This document shows, in pieces, positions 24,492 to 33,274 of a stretch of DNA of 64,000 bases. Origin of the DNA: JADKAV01 sp037046735 (GTDB lineage Bacteria; Actinomycetota; Actinomycetes; S36-B12; UBA10799); contig JBAOHC010000029.1 in NCBI GenBank assembly GCA_037046735.1, positions 1-64,000 of the forward strand, written 5' to 3'. Position 1 is the stretch's first letter. Each line of letters begins with the position of its first letter. Position numbers and translations under genes: made by a program. Under the pieces are notes generated by a model. It saw only the letters and a list, made by a program, of their open reading frames with translations. It was not told the DNA's origin and did not search any database.

Positions 24492-25583
24492 GTGCAACTT
24501 GCCGCGGTGGTATCCCTGCTCGACGCCTGGTTCCCGCCGGACCTGGCTGAACCCTGGGACGCCGTGGGACTGTGCTTCGGGGATCCTCACATGGACATCG
24601 GCTCGGCGCTCGTGGCGGTGGACCCGACCCCACAGATCGCCGCCGATGCGATCGAGCACGGCGTGGACCTGCTCATCACGCACCATCCGTTGTGGTTGGG
24701 CGGCGTCACCCATTTGACGGGCTACAAGGGGCGTCTTGCGCAGGACCTCATGGCCGCCGGTGTCGCCTTCTACAACGCGCACACCAATGCCGACCGGGCA
24801 CCGGACGGGGTGAATGACGCGTTGGCGGCGGCTTTGGGGCTGGCAGAAACCACCCCGTTGGAGCATCTGACCCGTGAGTTGCTGCGCGTGACCGTCTATG
24901 TGCCGGCGGACTCCCGTGAGCAGCTCATCGATGCTCTGAGCGCGGCTGGCGCGGGCAGCATCGGCGATTATGACCGCTGCGCCTACCGAACAACCGGGCA
25001 AGGAACCTTCCGTCCGCAGGCGGGAGCCTCGCCCCACATCGGCTCGGTCGGGCAGATCGAGTCGGTGGCCGAGGATCGGCTGGAGATGGTGCTGCCGGGC
25101 CATCTGCGTCACGACGTGGCGCGGGCGCTGGTGGCCACCCACCCGTACGAGGAGCCCGCCTACGATTTCACGGCGATCGAGCAGGTCCGCGACGGGGTCG
25201 GTCTCGGCCGGGTCGGAGCGGTCCCGCCGATGTCATTGGCCGTGTTCGCCGATGTGGTGGCGGCCGCCTTGCCGGACACGCCCACGGGGGTACGGTTCGC
25301 CGGCGACCCGGACCGGCAGATCTCGACGGTGGCGGTCGTCGGCGGCTCAGGGGCGGGCGAGCTGGCCAGTGCCAGCGCCGTGGCTGATGTGCTGGTGACC
25401 AGCGATCTGAAGCATCATGTCGTCGATGAGCACATCGCGGCGGGTGGGTGTGCTGTGATCGATGTGGCTCACTTCGCCAGTGAGTGGCCGTGGTGCCCGC
25501 GTACGGCACACCGGCTGACCGAAGTGGGTGTGTCAACGACCGCCAGCACCCGGGTGACCGATCCGTGGACCGGTAGGAGGTAA
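24492..25583 (+). CDS. Nif3-like dinuclear metal-centre protein (GTP cyclohydrolase I type 2 family)
   Basis: GTG 24492 sits immediately after tRNA-Val, leaving no room for a ribosome site unless translation begins leaderless after tRNA processing. The 363-residue protein has the family's metal ligands in LLITHHPLW, NAHTNADRAPDGVND and the C-terminal DVAHFASEW. The inserted PII-like middle domain includes HPYEEPAYDF. The family binds two divalent metals. Despite database names, its biological reaction is unsettled. A zinc-ribbon gene follows after 3 bases, the usual actinobacterial pair. Confidence 0.85.
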   Translation: MQLAAVVSLLDAWFPPDLAEPWDAVGLCFGDPHMDIGSALVAVDPTPQIAADAIEHGVDLLITHHPLWLGGVTHLTGYKGRLAQDLMAAGVAFYNAHTNADRAPDGVNDALAAALGLAETTPLEHLTRELLRVTVYVPADSREQLIDALSAAGAGSIGDYDRCAYRTTGQGTFRPQAGASPHIGSVGQIESVAEDRLEMVLPGHLRHDVARALVATHPYEEPAYDFTAIEQVRDGVGLGRVGAVPPMSLAVFADVVAAALPDTPTGVRFAGDPDRQISTVAVVGGSGAGELASASAVADVLVTSDLKHHVVDEHIAAGGCAVIDVAHFASEWPWCPRTAHRLTEVGVSTTASTRVTDPWTGRR

Positions 25584-25586
25584 ACC

Positions 25587-26324
25587 ATGAAGGCCGATCC
25601 GTTCGTTCAAGAACGCCTGCTCGAAATGCCGGTGATCGATCAAAAGCTCGCGCAGTTGGCCAAGGAGCAGCGGGTATCGCCTTTGCGTGAGCAGGTGACC
25701 CAGACCCGGGCCGCTGCCGTCAAGGCCGAAGAGGCCCTGGTGGACACTCGCACGGGCATCAAGGACCTGCAGCGTGAGATCACGCGGGCTGAGCAAGACG
25801 TCCAGACGGTTCGCACCCGGGTGGAGCGCGATCAGCGCACCTTGGAGTCAGCGGGCGTCTCCGCCAAACAGGTCCGGGATCTCCAGCACGAGCTGGCCAG
25901 TCTCGCTCGCCGGCAGAGCGAGCTCGAGGACGTCGAGCTGGAGATCATGGAACGCCTCGAGCAGAGCACTGCGGGGCTACAAGCGGCGGAGCGGGCGATG
26001 AGCGACGCCGATTCGGCCGCTGAGCTGGCGGCCGCGGCGTGGGATCGTCGTGCGGACGAGATCGCCGCCGAGACCGTGGCCTTGGAGCAGCGCCGCGCCG
26101 AGATCATCGCTGACCTGCCGGCCGACCTGGTCGACTTGTACGAGAAGGTTCGCGCACGGTCTGGACAGGGCGCTGCTCTGTTGCAGTTCGGTCGCTGCGG
26201 GGCGTGCCAGTTGATGCTCAGTTCCTCGGATCTCGACCGGGTGCGGGCCGCCGCATCCGACGAGGTCGTGCGCTGCGACGAGTGTGGGGCGATCATGATC
26301 CGCACGGGGGAGTCAGGGCTGTGA
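25587..26324 (+). CDS. Coiled-coil protein with C4-type zinc ribbon (CdsZ-like)
   Basis: ATG 25587 follows GGTAGGAGG, 3 bases after the Nif3 stop. Residues about 20-175 are a long helical coiled coil rich in Glu, Arg and Ala. The C-terminus is a zinc ribbon with RCGACQ and RCDECG pairs. Length is 245 residues, usual for the zf-RING_7/CdsZ family found beside Nif3. The family is thought to bind nucleic acid or proteins through the ribbon. No enzyme activity is known to me. Confidence 0.85.
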   Translation: MKADPFVQERLLEMPVIDQKLAQLAKEQRVSPLREQVTQTRAAAVKAEEALVDTRTGIKDLQREITRAEQDVQTVRTRVERDQRTLESAGVSAKQVRDLQHELASLARRQSELEDVELEIMERLEQSTAGLQAAERAMSDADSAAELAAAAWDRRADEIAAETVALEQRRAEIIADLPADLVDLYEKVRARSGQGAALLQFGRCGACQLMLSSSDLDRVRAAASDEVVRCDECGAIMIRTGESGL

Positions 26325-27163
26325 AGCCGACGCAGGTGGACTTCCCTGCAGGCGTCGTGCAAGGGTCCGGGACGGTGCTCGCCGTCGTTGACGTAGAGGG
26401 ACTGCCGGGGGTGATCACCGACCGCACCCCCTTTCACCCGGTGGATCACACCTGGCCCGACCAGCCCGCGGACACGGGCACGCTCAATGCCCTACCCGTG
26501 GTGGACGCTCTGCTCGGGGCGGTGGCCTCTGACGGCACTGTCAGCGTCGGCACCGAGATCACCGCACGGCGGGGGGACGAGGGCTACGACTGGGTCGTCG
26601 TGCACCGGGTGCAGGGGCCGGCGCCGGCAGTGGGGGACATCGTCGATCTGCAGGTGGACGCCGCCCGCCGAGCGGGGTTGAGTCGTGCCCACACGGCCTG
26701 TCACGTCGTGGCCCTGGCACTGAACCTTGCTCTTGCCGGTGCCTGGCGCAAAGACGTCGTCCGCGACGGCATCGGCAACCCCGACTTCGATCGCCTGGCG
26801 CTGTCGGAGTCGCGCATGACCCCCGATGAGGCGCGCGACACCTACCGACTGGGCAAGTCATTGCGCAAGAAGGGGTTCGACAGTGCCGCGTTGCTCGACG
26901 ACCCGCCGGCCGTGGCCGAACAGGTGATGGCCATAGTGCGTGATTGGGCTGACGCCGATGCCAGCATCCGGATCGAGGCCAGTGGGCCATATCTGACCGA
27001 CATGCGGTACTGGTGCTGCGAGGTACCGCAGGGAACCTACCGGATCGCCTGCGGTGGCACCCACGTCACGGCGCTGCGCGAACTCGGCGATGTGACCGTT
27101 CGGTACGAATGCCCGGACCCCGCCACGGTCGTCGCTGTGACGAATGTCGTGCCGCCCACCTGA
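26321..27163 (+). CDS. AlaX-like alanyl-tRNA editing protein
   Basis: GTG 26321 overlaps the previous stop as GTGA (VKPTQVDFPAGVV). The 280-residue product has a small beta-barrel first part. The editing domain carries the zinc-ligand signature SRAHTACHVVALAL (HTxxH) and YRIACGGTHVTAL (CGGTH). This is the hydrolytic site that removes Ser or Gly from mischarged tRNA-Ala in AlaX and the second domain of AlaRS. The middle helices (DEARDTYRLGKSLRKKG) are somewhat divergent. The editing role is inferred from the intact metal ligands. Confidence 0.78.
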   Translation: MKPTQVDFPAGVVQGSGTVLAVVDVEGLPGVITDRTPFHPVDHTWPDQPADTGTLNALPVVDALLGAVASDGTVSVGTEITARRGDEGYDWVVVHRVQGPAPAVGDIVDLQVDAARRAGLSRAHTACHVVALALNLALAGAWRKDVVRDGIGNPDFDRLALSESRMTPDEARDTYRLGKSLRKKGFDSAALLDDPPAVAEQVMAIVRDWADADASIRIEASGPYLTDMRYWCCEVPQGTYRIACGGTHVTALRELGDVTVRYECPDPATVVAVTNVVPPT

Positions 27164-27208
27164 CAAGTGCGGCGCGCGTCCACGCCTGGCGTCGGTTAGA
27201 AAGGGGCC

Positions 27209-28300
27209 ATGCGCCACTTCCATGCCCCCGGGCGTGTGAATCTCATCGGAGACCATATCGACTACCTGGGCGGCATCGTGCTTCCCATGGCGATCGACTA
27301 CGGCACGGACGTATGGGTGCAGCCCCGGGCAGACAGGCTGATCGTGGCGCAGTCCGAGAACTTCGCGGACTTGGGCACGATCACCGCCGACGGCACCGCG
27401 ACGGCGGCTCGCGACGAGTGGGACTGGGTGAACTATCTCGTCGCGGTTTCGTTCGCGATGCGCGAGCGGGGCATCGCGGTGCCCGGGGTCGATGTCCACG
27501 TGCGGGGCAGCATTCCGAATGGCGCGGGACTGTCGTCGTCAGCGTCGTTGGAACTCGGTGCGGCCGTGGCGCTCGATGCGCTGGCTGGGGCGGGTCTGAG
27601 CACGACTGATCTGGCGCTCATCGGGCAGCAGGCCGAGAACGAGTTCATCGGGGTGGCCTGCGGCATCATGGACCAACTGGCGATCGCGTCCGGTGTCGCA
27701 GGGCACGCCCTGGCCATCGATTGCGGCACTTTGCAGGTGTCGCCGGTGCCGTTCCCGGCCGAGCTCGCGGTGGTCGTGGCCAATACCAATCACCGCCGTG
27801 AGCTGGCCACGAGCGCCTACAACGATCGGCGGTCGTCCTGCGAACAGGCGCAGGCGATGCTGGGTCGGCCGCTGGTCGGGATAGGCCAGGATCAGATGGC
27901 CGACGCGCTGGGTGTTCTACCACCGGATCTGGTGCCGCGCGCCCGGCACGTCATCACCGAACAGGCCCGCGTCCTCGCCTTCATCCGGGCGCTCGCAGCA
28001 GAGGACCTGGCCGCCCTCGGCGCACTGATGCGGGCGTCGCACGAGTCCTTGCGTGTCGACTTCGAGGTCACCGGCCCCGCGCTCGACGCGCTCGCGCAGT
28101 CGGCCTGGGAGGCCCCGGGCTGTGTCGGGGCGCGGATGACCGGCGGGGGTTTCGGAGGTTGCACTGTGAACCTCGTGGTGCCCGAACAGGTAGGTGAGTT
28201 CACAGCAGCGGTGAGCGCCGCCTACACCCGATCCTCGGGCCTGGTCGCCGACTTCTACGTGGTACGGCCAGCCGCAGGTGCCCACGAGGTCACTTCATGA
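27209..28300 (+). CDS. galK: Galactokinase
   Basis: ATG 27209 follows GAAAGGGG. The 363-residue protein has the galactokinase N-terminal signature PGRVNLIGDHIDYLGG, the GHMP ATP-binding loop IPNGAGLSSSASLELGAA, the catalytic-region stretch FIGVACGIMDQLA and the C-terminal GHMP motif ARMTGGGFGGCTVNLV. It phosphorylates galactose to galactose-1-phosphate, the first Leloir step, in the cytoplasm. It overlaps galT as ATGA, and an alpha-galactosidase gene lies 3 kb downstream. Confidence 0.93.
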   Translation: MRHFHAPGRVNLIGDHIDYLGGIVLPMAIDYGTDVWVQPRADRLIVAQSENFADLGTITADGTATAARDEWDWVNYLVAVSFAMRERGIAVPGVDVHVRGSIPNGAGLSSSASLELGAAVALDALAGAGLSTTDLALIGQQAENEFIGVACGIMDQLAIASGVAGHALAIDCGTLQVSPVPFPAELAVVVANTNHRRELATSAYNDRRSSCEQAQAMLGRPLVGIGQDQMADALGVLPPDLVPRARHVITEQARVLAFIRALAAEDLAALGALMRASHESLRVDFEVTGPALDALAQSAWEAPGCVGARMTGGGFGGCTVNLVVPEQVGEFTAAVSAAYTRSSGLVADFYVVRPAAGAHEVTS

Positions 28301-29772
28301 TCGAAGGTCCACTGGGTGATCTCCTGGTCTACGCCCAGGATCAGGGGCTCATCACGGCCGTGGATGTGCCCTACGTGCGCAACCGGGTGCTGGAGGTGCT
28401 CAGGATCGCGGCCTACGACCTGATGCGCGAAGGCGCGGGCCGCCCGGCGACCATCGATGACCTGCTGCTTCCGCTGCTCGATGATGCTGCGGCGCGGGGT
28501 CTGATCCAACCGGACACCCCGACCCAGCGCGATCTGTGGGACACCGCGATCATGGGCTGTTTCGTGGCGCGGCCGTCTGCGGTGCAGCACCGCTTCTGGC
28601 AGGACTACCAACGCTCACCGGCGGCGGCCACCGACCATCTGCATGCGGGCGCGATCGCCAGCAATTACATTCGAGTCACCCGAACCGATCGCAATCTGAG
28701 GTGGGCCTACCCCTGCGAGTACGGGGTCCTGGACATGACCATCAACCTGTCCAAGCCGGAGAAGGACCCCCGCGATATCGCGGCCGCGGCATCTGCGGCG
28801 GGCGGCGGCTACCCGGCTTGCCTGCTGTGCCGGGAGAACGAGGGGTACGCTGGGCGGCCCGACCATCCGGCCCGGCAGAATCTGCGGCTGATCGACCTGG
28901 AACTGACCGGGGAGTCCTGGTTCCTGCAGTACTCGCCGTACAGGTACTACAACGAGCACTGCATCGTCTTGTCACAGGAACACCGGCCCATGGTCATCAG
29001 TCCGGCCACGTTCCGGCGATTGGCCCAGTTCACGGCCATCCTGCCGCACTACCTCGCCGGGTCGAACGCGGATCTGCCGATCGTGGGCGGTTCGATCTTG
29101 AGTCACGACCACTACCAGGGCGGCCAGTACGAGTTCCCGATGGACCGGGCCAAAACCCTGTGGTCGACCACCCGGGATGGTGTCGACGTGAGTGTCCTGC
29201 AGTGGCCACTGGCGGTGCTGCGGTTGAGCGGCGACGATGAGCCTGTCCTGACTCTGGCCGATCGCGTGCTGGCCGGTTGGCGCTCGTACAGCGACCCGGG
29301 ACGTGACGTCCTCGCGCACTCAGGCCAGACCCCGCACAACACGATCACCCCCATCGCTCGGCGGGTGGCGGGGCGCTTGCGGCTGGATCTGGTGCTGCGC
29401 AACAACCGGACGAGCGCCGAACACCCCGACGGCATCTTCCATCCGCACGCCCAGATCCACCCCGTCAAGAAGGAGAACATCGGGCTGATCGAGGTCATGG
29501 GCCTGGCCGTGCTGCCCGACCGCCTGCAGGGTGAACTACAACTCGTGGCCGAAGCGCTCGCCTGCGGGGGCCCATTGGCGCAGGCTGCGAAGGTCCATCA
29601 GCCCATGCTGGACATGCTGCGTCGAGCCGACCCCCCGGCGAATCTCGAGCAGGCCTACCTGCAGACCCGCGATGCGGCGTCGGCCTACTTCGTGCGGGGG
29701 CTGGAACACTGCTCGGTGTTTGGCCGCGACGTCGTGGACGGGTGCCAGGACTTCTTGGCCAGTCTGGATTGA
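28297..29772 (+). CDS. galT: UDP-glucose-hexose-1-phosphate uridylyltransferase, type 2
   Basis: ATG 28297 overlaps the galK stop as ATGA. The 491-residue length and sequence fit the Gram-positive (lactobacillus-type) GalT family rather than the HIT-like E. coli type. Landmarks are CLLCRENEGY, YNEHCIVLSQEHRPM, the active-site block GGSILSHDHYQGG, and FHPHAQIHPVKKENIGLIEV. It swaps UMP between UDP-glucose and galactose-1-phosphate. galE is not in the window. A strong hairpin 93 bases downstream ends the pair. Confidence 0.9.
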   Translation: MIEGPLGDLLVYAQDQGLITAVDVPYVRNRVLEVLRIAAYDLMREGAGRPATIDDLLLPLLDDAAARGLIQPDTPTQRDLWDTAIMGCFVARPSAVQHRFWQDYQRSPAAATDHLHAGAIASNYIRVTRTDRNLRWAYPCEYGVLDMTINLSKPEKDPRDIAAAASAAGGGYPACLLCRENEGYAGRPDHPARQNLRLIDLELTGESWFLQYSPYRYYNEHCIVLSQEHRPMVISPATFRRLAQFTAILPHYLAGSNADLPIVGGSILSHDHYQGGQYEFPMDRAKTLWSTTRDGVDVSVLQWPLAVLRLSGDDEPVLTLADRVLAGWRSYSDPGRDVLAHSGQTPHNTITPIARRVAGRLRLDLVLRNNRTSAEHPDGIFHPHAQIHPVKKENIGLIEVMGLAVLPDRLQGELQLVAEALACGGPLAQAAKVHQPMLDMLRRADPPANLEQAYLQTRDAASAYFVRGLEHCSVFGRDVVDGCQDFLASLD

Positions 29773-29864
29773 CCACGGAGGCGATTTCAGGCCGAGCAAC
29801 GGTCATTCTCAGAGGAGTCAGGCGGGGGCTGGGGGAGATGGTTCGGGGGATACACGAGACCATC

Positions 29865-29907
29865 TGGAAAACTCCGCACGGCGTGCGCTCTGATGCGGAG
29901 TTTTCCA
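29865..29907 (+). terminator. Terminator after galKT
   Basis: A 14-bp perfect stem, TGGAAAACTCCGCA with TGCGGAGTTTTCCA, has a 15-base loop. The T-rich right arm supports termination of galT transcripts. Confidence 0.75.
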
Positions 29908-30023
29908 GGTTTTGAACCTCGCAAATACCTCATATCGGGCATTTGATCAGCATTTCGCCGCAGAAATAGGGCGTAGACCCCAGAACGTGCGGACTTTTCC
30001 AGGTGACTGTTCGTCAAACACGC

Positions 30024-30068
30024 CATGGGCGCCGACCGCGGACGTGAAGTCCGCCGTCGGCGCCCATG
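30024..30068 (-). terminator. Terminator after the CsbD-like gene
   Basis: A long nested inverted repeat pairs CATGGGCGCCGAC with GTCGGCGCCCATG, then GCGGAC with GTCCGC inside. It lies 14 bases beyond the minus-strand stop at 30082. Confidence 0.7.
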
Positions 30069-30081
30069 GGAACGAGGTACG

Positions 30082-30294
30082 TCAGTCGAGATCGTTCTTG
30101 ACGTCGTGTGCCTTGTCCGACACCGTGTCCTTGGCGTCCTCAGCGCGGTCGCCGATGCGCTCGGCGGCCTCTTGGCCCTTGTCGTGCAGGGTCTCGCCGG
30201 TGTCCTGGTCGTGGTCCCGGATGCCCTCCACGGTCTCCTTGGCCTTGTCGCCGAGGTCTTCCACGGTGTCCTTAACGCGCTCTGTGAAACCCAT
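30082..30294 (-). CDS. CsbD/LEA-like small hydrophilic stress protein
   Basis: ATG 30294 follows AGAAAGGACTC. The 70-residue product is almost entirely charged helix: MGFTERVKDTVEDLGDKAKE, then KGQEAAERIGDRAEDAKDT. It has the 11-residue-like periodicity of CsbD and late-embryogenesis-type proteins, which are intrinsically disordered and induced by stress. No enzyme role is expected. It is transcribed divergently from the next small-gene run. Confidence 0.7.
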   Translation of the reverse strand: MGFTERVKDTVEDLGDKAKETVEGIRDHDQDTGETLHDKGQEAAERIGDRAEDAKDTVSDKAHDVKNDLD

Positions 30295-30389
30295 AAATGA
30301 GTCCTTTCTCTTCGGTTGGCAGTCACCTACCCGGGGTGTGGCCGACTAGACCGCACGGATAGACCCGGTGCTGCGGGGAACGAGATGGC

Positions 30390-30602
30390 ATGGCAATCAA
30401 GGACCCCCAGGTGCATGAGGAGTTGCGCAATGACGACCGCAAAGCCAAGGGACGCAAGTTGACCGCACGCAAGAACGGCCATGCCAGCCGCTACGACGAC
30501 TGGACGGTGTTCGACCTGAAGTTGCGTGCCAAGGAACTGGGTCTGCAGGGCTACTCCGACAAGAGCAGAGCCCAACTGATCGACATGGTGCGCCACCACT
30601 GA
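30390..30602 (+). CDS. Small basic protein with Rho-N/SAP-like motif (possibly DUF7218)
   Basis: ATG 30390 begins a 70-residue protein: a very basic first half (DDRKAKGRKLTARKNGHASR), then WTVFDLKLRAKELGLQGYSD followed by KSRAQLIDMVRHH. The second part is the helix-extended loop-helix of Rho-N or SAP domains that bind nucleic acid. The match to DUF7218 is from memory and held loosely. A 58-codon gene follows after 10 bases with its own ribosome site, so this is probably the first gene of a small-protein operon. Confidence 0.7.
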   Translation: MAIKDPQVHEELRNDDRKAKGRKLTARKNGHASRYDDWTVFDLKLRAKELGLQGYSDKSRAQLIDMVRHH

Positions 30603-30612
30603 AAGGAAACAG

Positions 30613-30789
30613 ATGACCACACATACAGGCTGGGCAGCGGTCAACCCTGGCGGCCCGGGAACGGAACCGGGCGAGGTGGCAGATCCGGAACGCAATGACC
30701 CACCACCAGGCCAGGACCACCTTCCGGAAGGTGGCACAAGTGTCGGTGCCCATGAGGCGGCACCGGAGGAGATTGGAGAGAGCGGATGA
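30613..30789 (+). CDS. Small acidic disordered protein (58 aa)
   Basis: ATG 30613 follows GAAAGGAAACAG. The protein begins MTTHTGWAAVNPGGPGTEPG and is dominated by Gly, Pro, Glu and Asp, so it is probably unstructured. It ends ATGA-coupled to the next gene. I recognise no family. It is too short for many gene callers, but the ribosome site and coupling support it. Confidence 0.55.
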   Translation: MTTHTGWAAVNPGGPGTEPGEVADPERNDPPPGQDHLPEGGTSVGAHEAAPEEIGESG

Positions 30790-30941
30790 AACTCATTTCA
30801 GTGTTTATCGTGGCGGCCCTGGCTGCTGTGGCTGGCATCTTCGTGCTCAAGCGGATGGGACACGGCGGGGAACTGCCGGTGGAGGGCTTCGACGCTGCCA
30901 TGCCACTGACCCCCGTCCCGCCCGTTCAGGAGGCGCCATGA
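30786..30941 (+). CDS. Small single-pass membrane protein (51 aa)
   Basis: ATG 30786 overlaps the previous stop as ATGA, with GGAGAGAG just upstream. The protein is one N-terminal membrane helix (MKLISVFIVAALAAVAGIFV) and a short hydrophilic tail, ending PVPPVQEAP. It may be an anchor or small regulatory membrane protein. It is coupled again to the next gene as ATGA. No family is recognised. Confidence 0.55.
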   Translation: MKLISVFIVAALAAVAGIFVLKRMGHGGELPVEGFDAAMPLTPVPPVQEAP

Positions 30942-31090
30942 ATCTGATGACGAAACTCAAGAAGGGGCTGCAGTTCGTGTACGGTTCCGCCGAACTGGAC
31001 CCGGCGCGCGACCCGATGACGAACCTCGATCGCGAGGAGCACGGCCAATCGCAGACGCCTGAGAAGGCAAAGGACTGGGACCGCGGCTGA
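30938..31090 (+). CDS. Small hypothetical protein (50 aa)
   Basis: ATG 30938 overlaps the previous stop as ATGA, after CAGGAGGCGCC. It reads MNLMTKLKKGLQFVYGSAEL, then a charged tail with KAKDWDRG. It has an amphipathic basic start and an acidic end. No family is recognised. It is the last of four tiny consecutive genes and is followed by a hairpin. Confidence 0.55.
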   Translation: MNLMTKLKKGLQFVYGSAELDPARDPMTNLDREEHGQSQTPEKAKDWDRG

Positions 31091-31105
31091 GGCCTTGAAA
31101 GCGGT

Positions 31106-31140
31106 AGTGTGCCCACGGACCAGTGTGCCGTGGGCACACT
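31106..31140 (+). terminator. Hairpin after the small-gene run
   Basis: A 13-bp perfect stem, AGTGTGCCCACGG with CCGTGGGCACACT, has a 9-base loop and lies 16 bases after the last small gene. It also shows that the alpha-galactosidase should start downstream of it. Confidence 0.65.
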
Positions 31141-31180
31141 GCTGAGCGAAGCACACTCACCCGCCAATAGCCTCGCGAGC

Positions 31181-33247
31181 ATGGGCATCGACGTCGCCGG
31201 CAGCACCTTCGCAATCCATACAGAGACCACGTCGTACGTCTTCGGCGTCACTGGCGAGGGTCTGCTCCGGCACCTGCACTGGGGTGGCCGCATCGAACTC
31301 GGTGATGTCATCGTGGAACCCCTGTGGGAGTTGTCCACCAATGACCTGATCCAGGATGTGATCCCACAGGAGTACCCCTGCCACGGGCGGTTCCGCTACA
31401 ACGAGCATTGCCTCGCGATCATGTTCGCGGACGGCGGGCGCGAACTCGATCTGCGGTACGCGGGGCACGACCTCGGAACCGATCTGGTCGTGCACCTGCG
31501 TGACGACAAGGGGGTGCGCGTCGACCTGCACTACGAGGTGATGCCAACCATCGATGTTTTCCGGCGGTGGGCTGTGGTGCACGCCGATGTGCCTTTGATC
31601 CTTGAGACCGTGGCCAGTGCCCAGTTCCACCTCCCCTACCGCGACCTCGAACTGCGCAACGTGGCTGGCCGGTGGGGGGCTGAATTCCAGGAGATCGTGC
31701 AGCCGGTCACCAGCAAGGTCGTGCTGGAATCGCGGCGCGGGATCTCCAACCACCATCACAACCCGTATGCGGTGCTCAGTCGGGAGGCCACCGAGACCAG
31801 TGGCCGGGTCTGGGGGATGGCATTGGCGTTCAGCGGGAACACCAAGACGGTCGTCGAGCAGACGCAATACGGCCAGACGCTGGTACAACTCGGCGTCAAC
31901 GACGCGGATCTGGCGATCAGCATGGACGCCGGGGACAGCTTCACGACTCCGGCGGTAGTGGCCACCTACACCCCGCAGGGGTTCGACGCGCTCAGCCAGA
32001 ATTTCCACGACTACGGACGGTCGTTGATGGAGCCCACCCCGCGGCCGGTGCTGTACAACTCCTGGGAGGCGACGACCTTCGCGGTGACCTGTGACGCCCA
32101 GATCGCGCTGGCCCACCGGGCTGCGCAGATCGGGGCGGAACTGTTCGTGGTGGATGACGGCTGGTTCGGCCGCCGCAATCCCGAGCCGACCGGCGGCATC
32201 ACCGACGGACTGGGGGACTGGTGGGTGGATCCCGTGAAGTTTCCTCACGGATTGACTCCACTCATCGACGAGGTGCACCAACTCGGGATGACTTTCGGGA
32301 TCTGGGTGGAGCCCGAGATGGTCAATCCCGGGACTGATCTGTACGCGGCCCACCCGGATTGGATCTACCACGAGCCGGGCCGCGATCCAGACACGGCGCG
32401 GGGTCAGTACGTCCTGAACCTCACTCTGGCGCCGGTCCAGGAGTTCATCACGCAGATGCTGGACGACCTGTTGGCCGACAATGACATCGGTTACGTCAAG
32501 TGGGACGCGAACCGCCCGATGTCGCAGGTAGGGGTCAGTCGCGATGTCTGGTACCGGCATGTGCAGGCGCTCTACGACATCGTCCGGGAGGTCAAACGCC
32601 GACACCCAGGAGTCCTCTTCGAGGCCTGCGCCTCGGGTGGGGGCCGGATCGATTTTGGGGCCTTGAACGTGTTCGACGACTTCTGGACCAGTGACAACAC
32701 GGATGCCCTGGACCGCCTGGACATCCACCGTGGCTACTCGCTGGTCTATCCGCCGCAGGCTATGCGGGCCTGGGTCACCGACGTGCCGAACTTCCTGTCA
32801 CAGCGCAGCATCGGCTTATCCTTCCGCTTCCACAGTGCGATGACCGGATCGCTCGGGATCGGTTGCGATCTCAGCGCCATGAGCGATGAGGATCTGCGCA
32901 CATCGGCGAAATACGTGAAGCAGTACAAGCAACTGCGGCCATTGATGCAGCGATGGCACAGGTTGGAGAATCCGAGCAGTAACGACTACCGGTTGATTCA
33001 GTACTCAAGTCCCGCAGGTGCGGTCCTGTTCGTCTTCCTGCCCGCCAGCCGGCTCGGTCACACTTCGACAACTGTGCGCCTGCGTGGTCTCGAGCCCACC
33101 GGCCGCTACCGCTTTGAACTGGACTGGCAGACCCACGTCGCCCGGGGTGACTACCTCATGAATCGTGGGGTGCGGGTGTGGCTGCAGGGCGACTACGCCA
33201 GCACGGTGATCCGGTTCGATCGGGTGGATGACGAAGGGGCTGTCTGA
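31181..33247 (+). CDS. Alpha-galactosidase, GH36 family
   Basis: The start ATG 31181 (MGIDVAGSTFAIHTET) is preferred over the open GTG at 31109, which falls inside a hairpin. The 688-residue enzyme has an N-terminal beta domain, then a TIM barrel with VLYNSWEATTFAVT, LFVVDDGWFG and FGIWVEPEMVNPGTDL. The catalytic nucleophile Asp is in IGYVKWDANRPMS and the acid/base Asp in FWTSDNTDALDRLDIHRGY. It removes alpha-linked galactose from raffinose- or melibiose-type sugars and supplies galactose to galK and galT upstream. No signal peptide is seen, so it is cytoplasmic. Confidence 0.92.
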   Translation: MGIDVAGSTFAIHTETTSYVFGVTGEGLLRHLHWGGRIELGDVIVEPLWELSTNDLIQDVIPQEYPCHGRFRYNEHCLAIMFADGGRELDLRYAGHDLGTDLVVHLRDDKGVRVDLHYEVMPTIDVFRRWAVVHADVPLILETVASAQFHLPYRDLELRNVAGRWGAEFQEIVQPVTSKVVLESRRGISNHHHNPYAVLSREATETSGRVWGMALAFSGNTKTVVEQTQYGQTLVQLGVNDADLAISMDAGDSFTTPAVVATYTPQGFDALSQNFHDYGRSLMEPTPRPVLYNSWEATTFAVTCDAQIALAHRAAQIGAELFVVDDGWFGRRNPEPTGGITDGLGDWWVDPVKFPHGLTPLIDEVHQLGMTFGIWVEPEMVNPGTDLYAAHPDWIYHEPGRDPDTARGQYVLNLTLAPVQEFITQMLDDLLADNDIGYVKWDANRPMSQVGVSRDVWYRHVQALYDIVREVKRRHPGVLFEACASGGGRIDFGALNVFDDFWTSDNTDALDRLDIHRGYSLVYPPQAMRAWVTDVPNFLSQRSIGLSFRFHSAMTGSLGIGCDLSAMSDEDLRTSAKYVKQYKQLRPLMQRWHRLENPSSNDYRLIQYSSPAGAVLFVFLPASRLGHTSTTVRLRGLEPTGRYRFELDWQTHVARGDYLMNRGVRVWLQGDYASTVIRFDRVDDEGAV

Positions 33248-33274
33248 CGGCCGCAGGTTGGTCACCCACACGAC

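Larger units (their letters stand above)
29773..30081. other. 309-base gap with two long hairpins
   Basis: No gene is supported here. The gap holds the hairpins at 29865-29907 and 30024-30068, which separate galT from the convergent CsbD-like gene. The block GGACTTTTCCAGGT (29992-30005) resembles the right arm of the first hairpin. Confidence 0.6.

Noticed and set aside
31157..32728. 523-codon minus-strand open frame
   Set aside because: It is the antisense shadow of the GH36 gene. The plus strand carries all catalytic motifs, and the minus product has no recognisable domain.
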